A DNA stretch of 6,935 bases, from NCBI GenBank assembly GCA_905215635.1, contig CAJMQX010000037.1:1-6935 (forward strand). The letters run 5' to 3'. The notes below the pieces were generated by a model. The model saw nothing but the letters and a program-made list of their open reading frames with translations, ran no database searches and had not been told where the DNA came from. Positions 6,537-6,935 of the stretch are shown here, one piece after another; within the stretch, counting starts at the first letter, position 1, and every line of letters starts with the position of its first letter. Position numbers and translations under genes: made by a program. The DNA comes from an uncultured bacterium (GTDB lineage: Bacteria > Bacillota_I > Bacilli_A > RF39 > UBA660).

Positions 6537-6728
6537 CTAGTATCTGTTTTTGTTATTCTTTCTTGAGTTAATAGTATTGATTTTCTTTTCTTCTCTATGA
6601 CGAACTCCTGGTTTTTTGTATCCGTCAGCTCTTTCTCTTGCTTTAGAAAGGGTTCCACTTCTGGCAGTTTCTGTTTTAAATCTTCTTAAAGCGAACTCTA
6701 AGTTATTATTCTTAACGATTGTAGACAT
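6537..6728 (-). CDS. rpsU: 30S ribosomal protein S21
   Basis: The 63-residue, highly basic protein is bS21, a small-subunit protein that lies near the 3' end of 16S rRNA and helps start translation. The hallmark LEFALRRFKTETARSGTLS (10-28) and the following KKPGVRHREEKK stretch match the family. The C-terminal basic tail (NSRKNNKNRY) makes it a little longer than the roughly 57 residues of B. subtilis S21. I chose ATG 6728 because AAGGGAGGG lies about nine bases upstream and MSTIVKNNNLEFALRR fits the family start. A longer frame from 6812 would add 28 hydrophobic residues encoded by the promoter and leader region. It is the first gene of a two-gene unit with yqeY. Confidence 0.95.
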   Translation of the reverse strand: MSTIVKNNNLEFALRRFKTETARSGTLSKARERADGYKKPGVRHREEKKINTINSRKNNKNRY

Positions 6729-6759
6729 CCAAATATCCCTCCCTTCAACATCAATTAAG

Positions 6760-6788
6760 ATTATATCAGAAAAAAAATAATTATTCAA
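6760..6788 (-). promoter_or_regulatory. Near-consensus promoter for rpsU-yqeY
   Basis: On the minus strand TTGAAT (6788-6783) is followed after exactly 17 bases by a perfect TATAAT (6765-6760). That box is preceded by TGA, which gives an extended -10 (TGnTATAAT). Transcription should start near 6753 and leave a leader of about 25 bases containing the GGGAGGG site. It sits directly after the smpB terminator, so rpsU-yqeY forms its own unit. This is the best promoter in the window and suits a highly expressed ribosomal gene. Confidence 0.8.
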
Positions 6789-6790
6789 TA

Positions 6791-6834
6791 GAAAAATACT
6801 AAATTTCGACAAATTTAGCGAAATTTAGTATTTT
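6791..6834 (-). terminator. Terminator of smpB overlapping its last codons
   Basis: A perfect 16-base inverted repeat pairs 6793-6808 with 6819-6834 around a 10-base loop. On the minus strand the arm ends in a run of five T (6796-6792), followed by CTATTG. The smpB stop codon (6817-6815) lies in the loop, and the last five or so sense codons are in the 5' arm. The stem has a central CG and is otherwise AT-rich. As the arm also carries A-runs on its other side, weak action on the plus strand is possible. Confidence 0.8.
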
Positions 6835-6935
6835 GGGCAATTTCTCTTTGAATATCCCTTTCTTTTAGGGTTTCTTTTTTATCATAATTCTTTTTACCTT
6901 TACATACTCCTAGTAAAACTTTGGCTCTGCCTTTT
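6815..6935 (-). CDS. smpB: SsrA-binding protein SmpB, C-terminal part only
   Basis: SmpB binds tmRNA and brings it to stalled ribosomes for trans-translation. The window edge cuts the gene; 39 C-terminal residues are visible, beginning [20 protein letters not shown] and continuing [12 protein letters not shown] to the end at KFR. These match the family's KGRAKVELALAKGKK.YDKRE...KRD..REI. The [15 protein letters not shown] stretch is the conserved basic tail that reaches into the ribosomal mRNA channel. The end, ...AQNTKFR, is typical in length. A terminator overlaps the last codons and a new promoter follows, so the gene ends its transcription unit. rnr, often adjacent to smpB in Bacillota, lies about 1 kb away and runs the opposite way. 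No tmRNA gene is visible in the window. Confidence 0.92.
   Translation of the reverse strand, partial: KGRAKVLLGVCKGKKNYDKKETLKERDIQREIAQNTKFR

Noticed and set aside
6729..6812. A 28-residue hydrophobic N-terminal extension of S21
   Set aside because: It would be translated from the promoter and leader region. S21 has no such extension, and the ATG at 6728 has a strong ribosome binding site.
1..6935. CRISPR arrays, tRNA or tmRNA genes, insertion sequences, phage genes
   Set aside because: I saw no regularly spaced repeats, no cloverleaf-like segments and no transposase, integrase or phage protein. Apart from the foreign bases at the left end, nothing looks mobile.

Overview
The window is very AT-rich (about one quarter G+C) and uses the standard code: TGG is the tryptophan codon, and TGA is used as a stop. 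The gene content is rnfC/rnfD, a bacterial CofE-like ligase, rnr, rpsU-yqeY and smpB. With strong AGGAGG-type ribosome binding sites and short U-tract terminators, this points to a low-GC member of the Bacillota, probably an uncultured host-associated lineage of Bacilli or Clostridia. I cannot name it more closely.

Layout. Bases 1 to about 54 are not native: they have about 50% G+C and encode a piece of a Bacteroidota-like methionyl-tRNA synthetase, joined to the interior of rnfD. Next comes a minus-strand block. The CofE/F420-ligase-family gene (2315-3499) has its own promoter and a terminator. It is followed by rnfC (764-2008) and rnfD (cut off near 55), which overlap by ATGA. At 3500-3687 there is a divergent intergenic region, from which rnr (RNase R) runs rightward to 5787. 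The right end is a second minus-strand block: the 3' end of smpB with a perfect terminator hairpin, then a near-consensus promoter driving rpsU-yqeY. rnr and yqeY converge on 5788-6074, a gene-free stretch with three RNA hairpins.

How the genes fit together. RnfC and RnfD are subunits of the membrane Rnf complex, which couples ferredoxin:NAD+ electron transfer to ion pumping; rnfG, E, A and B would be expected further along but lie beyond the break. RNase R, SmpB, ribosomal protein S21 and YqeY form an RNA/translation quality-control group. SmpB and RNase R cooperate in trans-translation, but here their genes are convergent instead of adjacent in one operon. The CofE-like protein is a well-conserved family of uncertain role in bacteria not known to make F420.

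I see no clear new defence or mobile system. The points most worth checking are the chimeric left end, eroded flavin motifs in RnfC and RnfD, the CofE-like orphan ligase, and the structured region downstream of yqeY.
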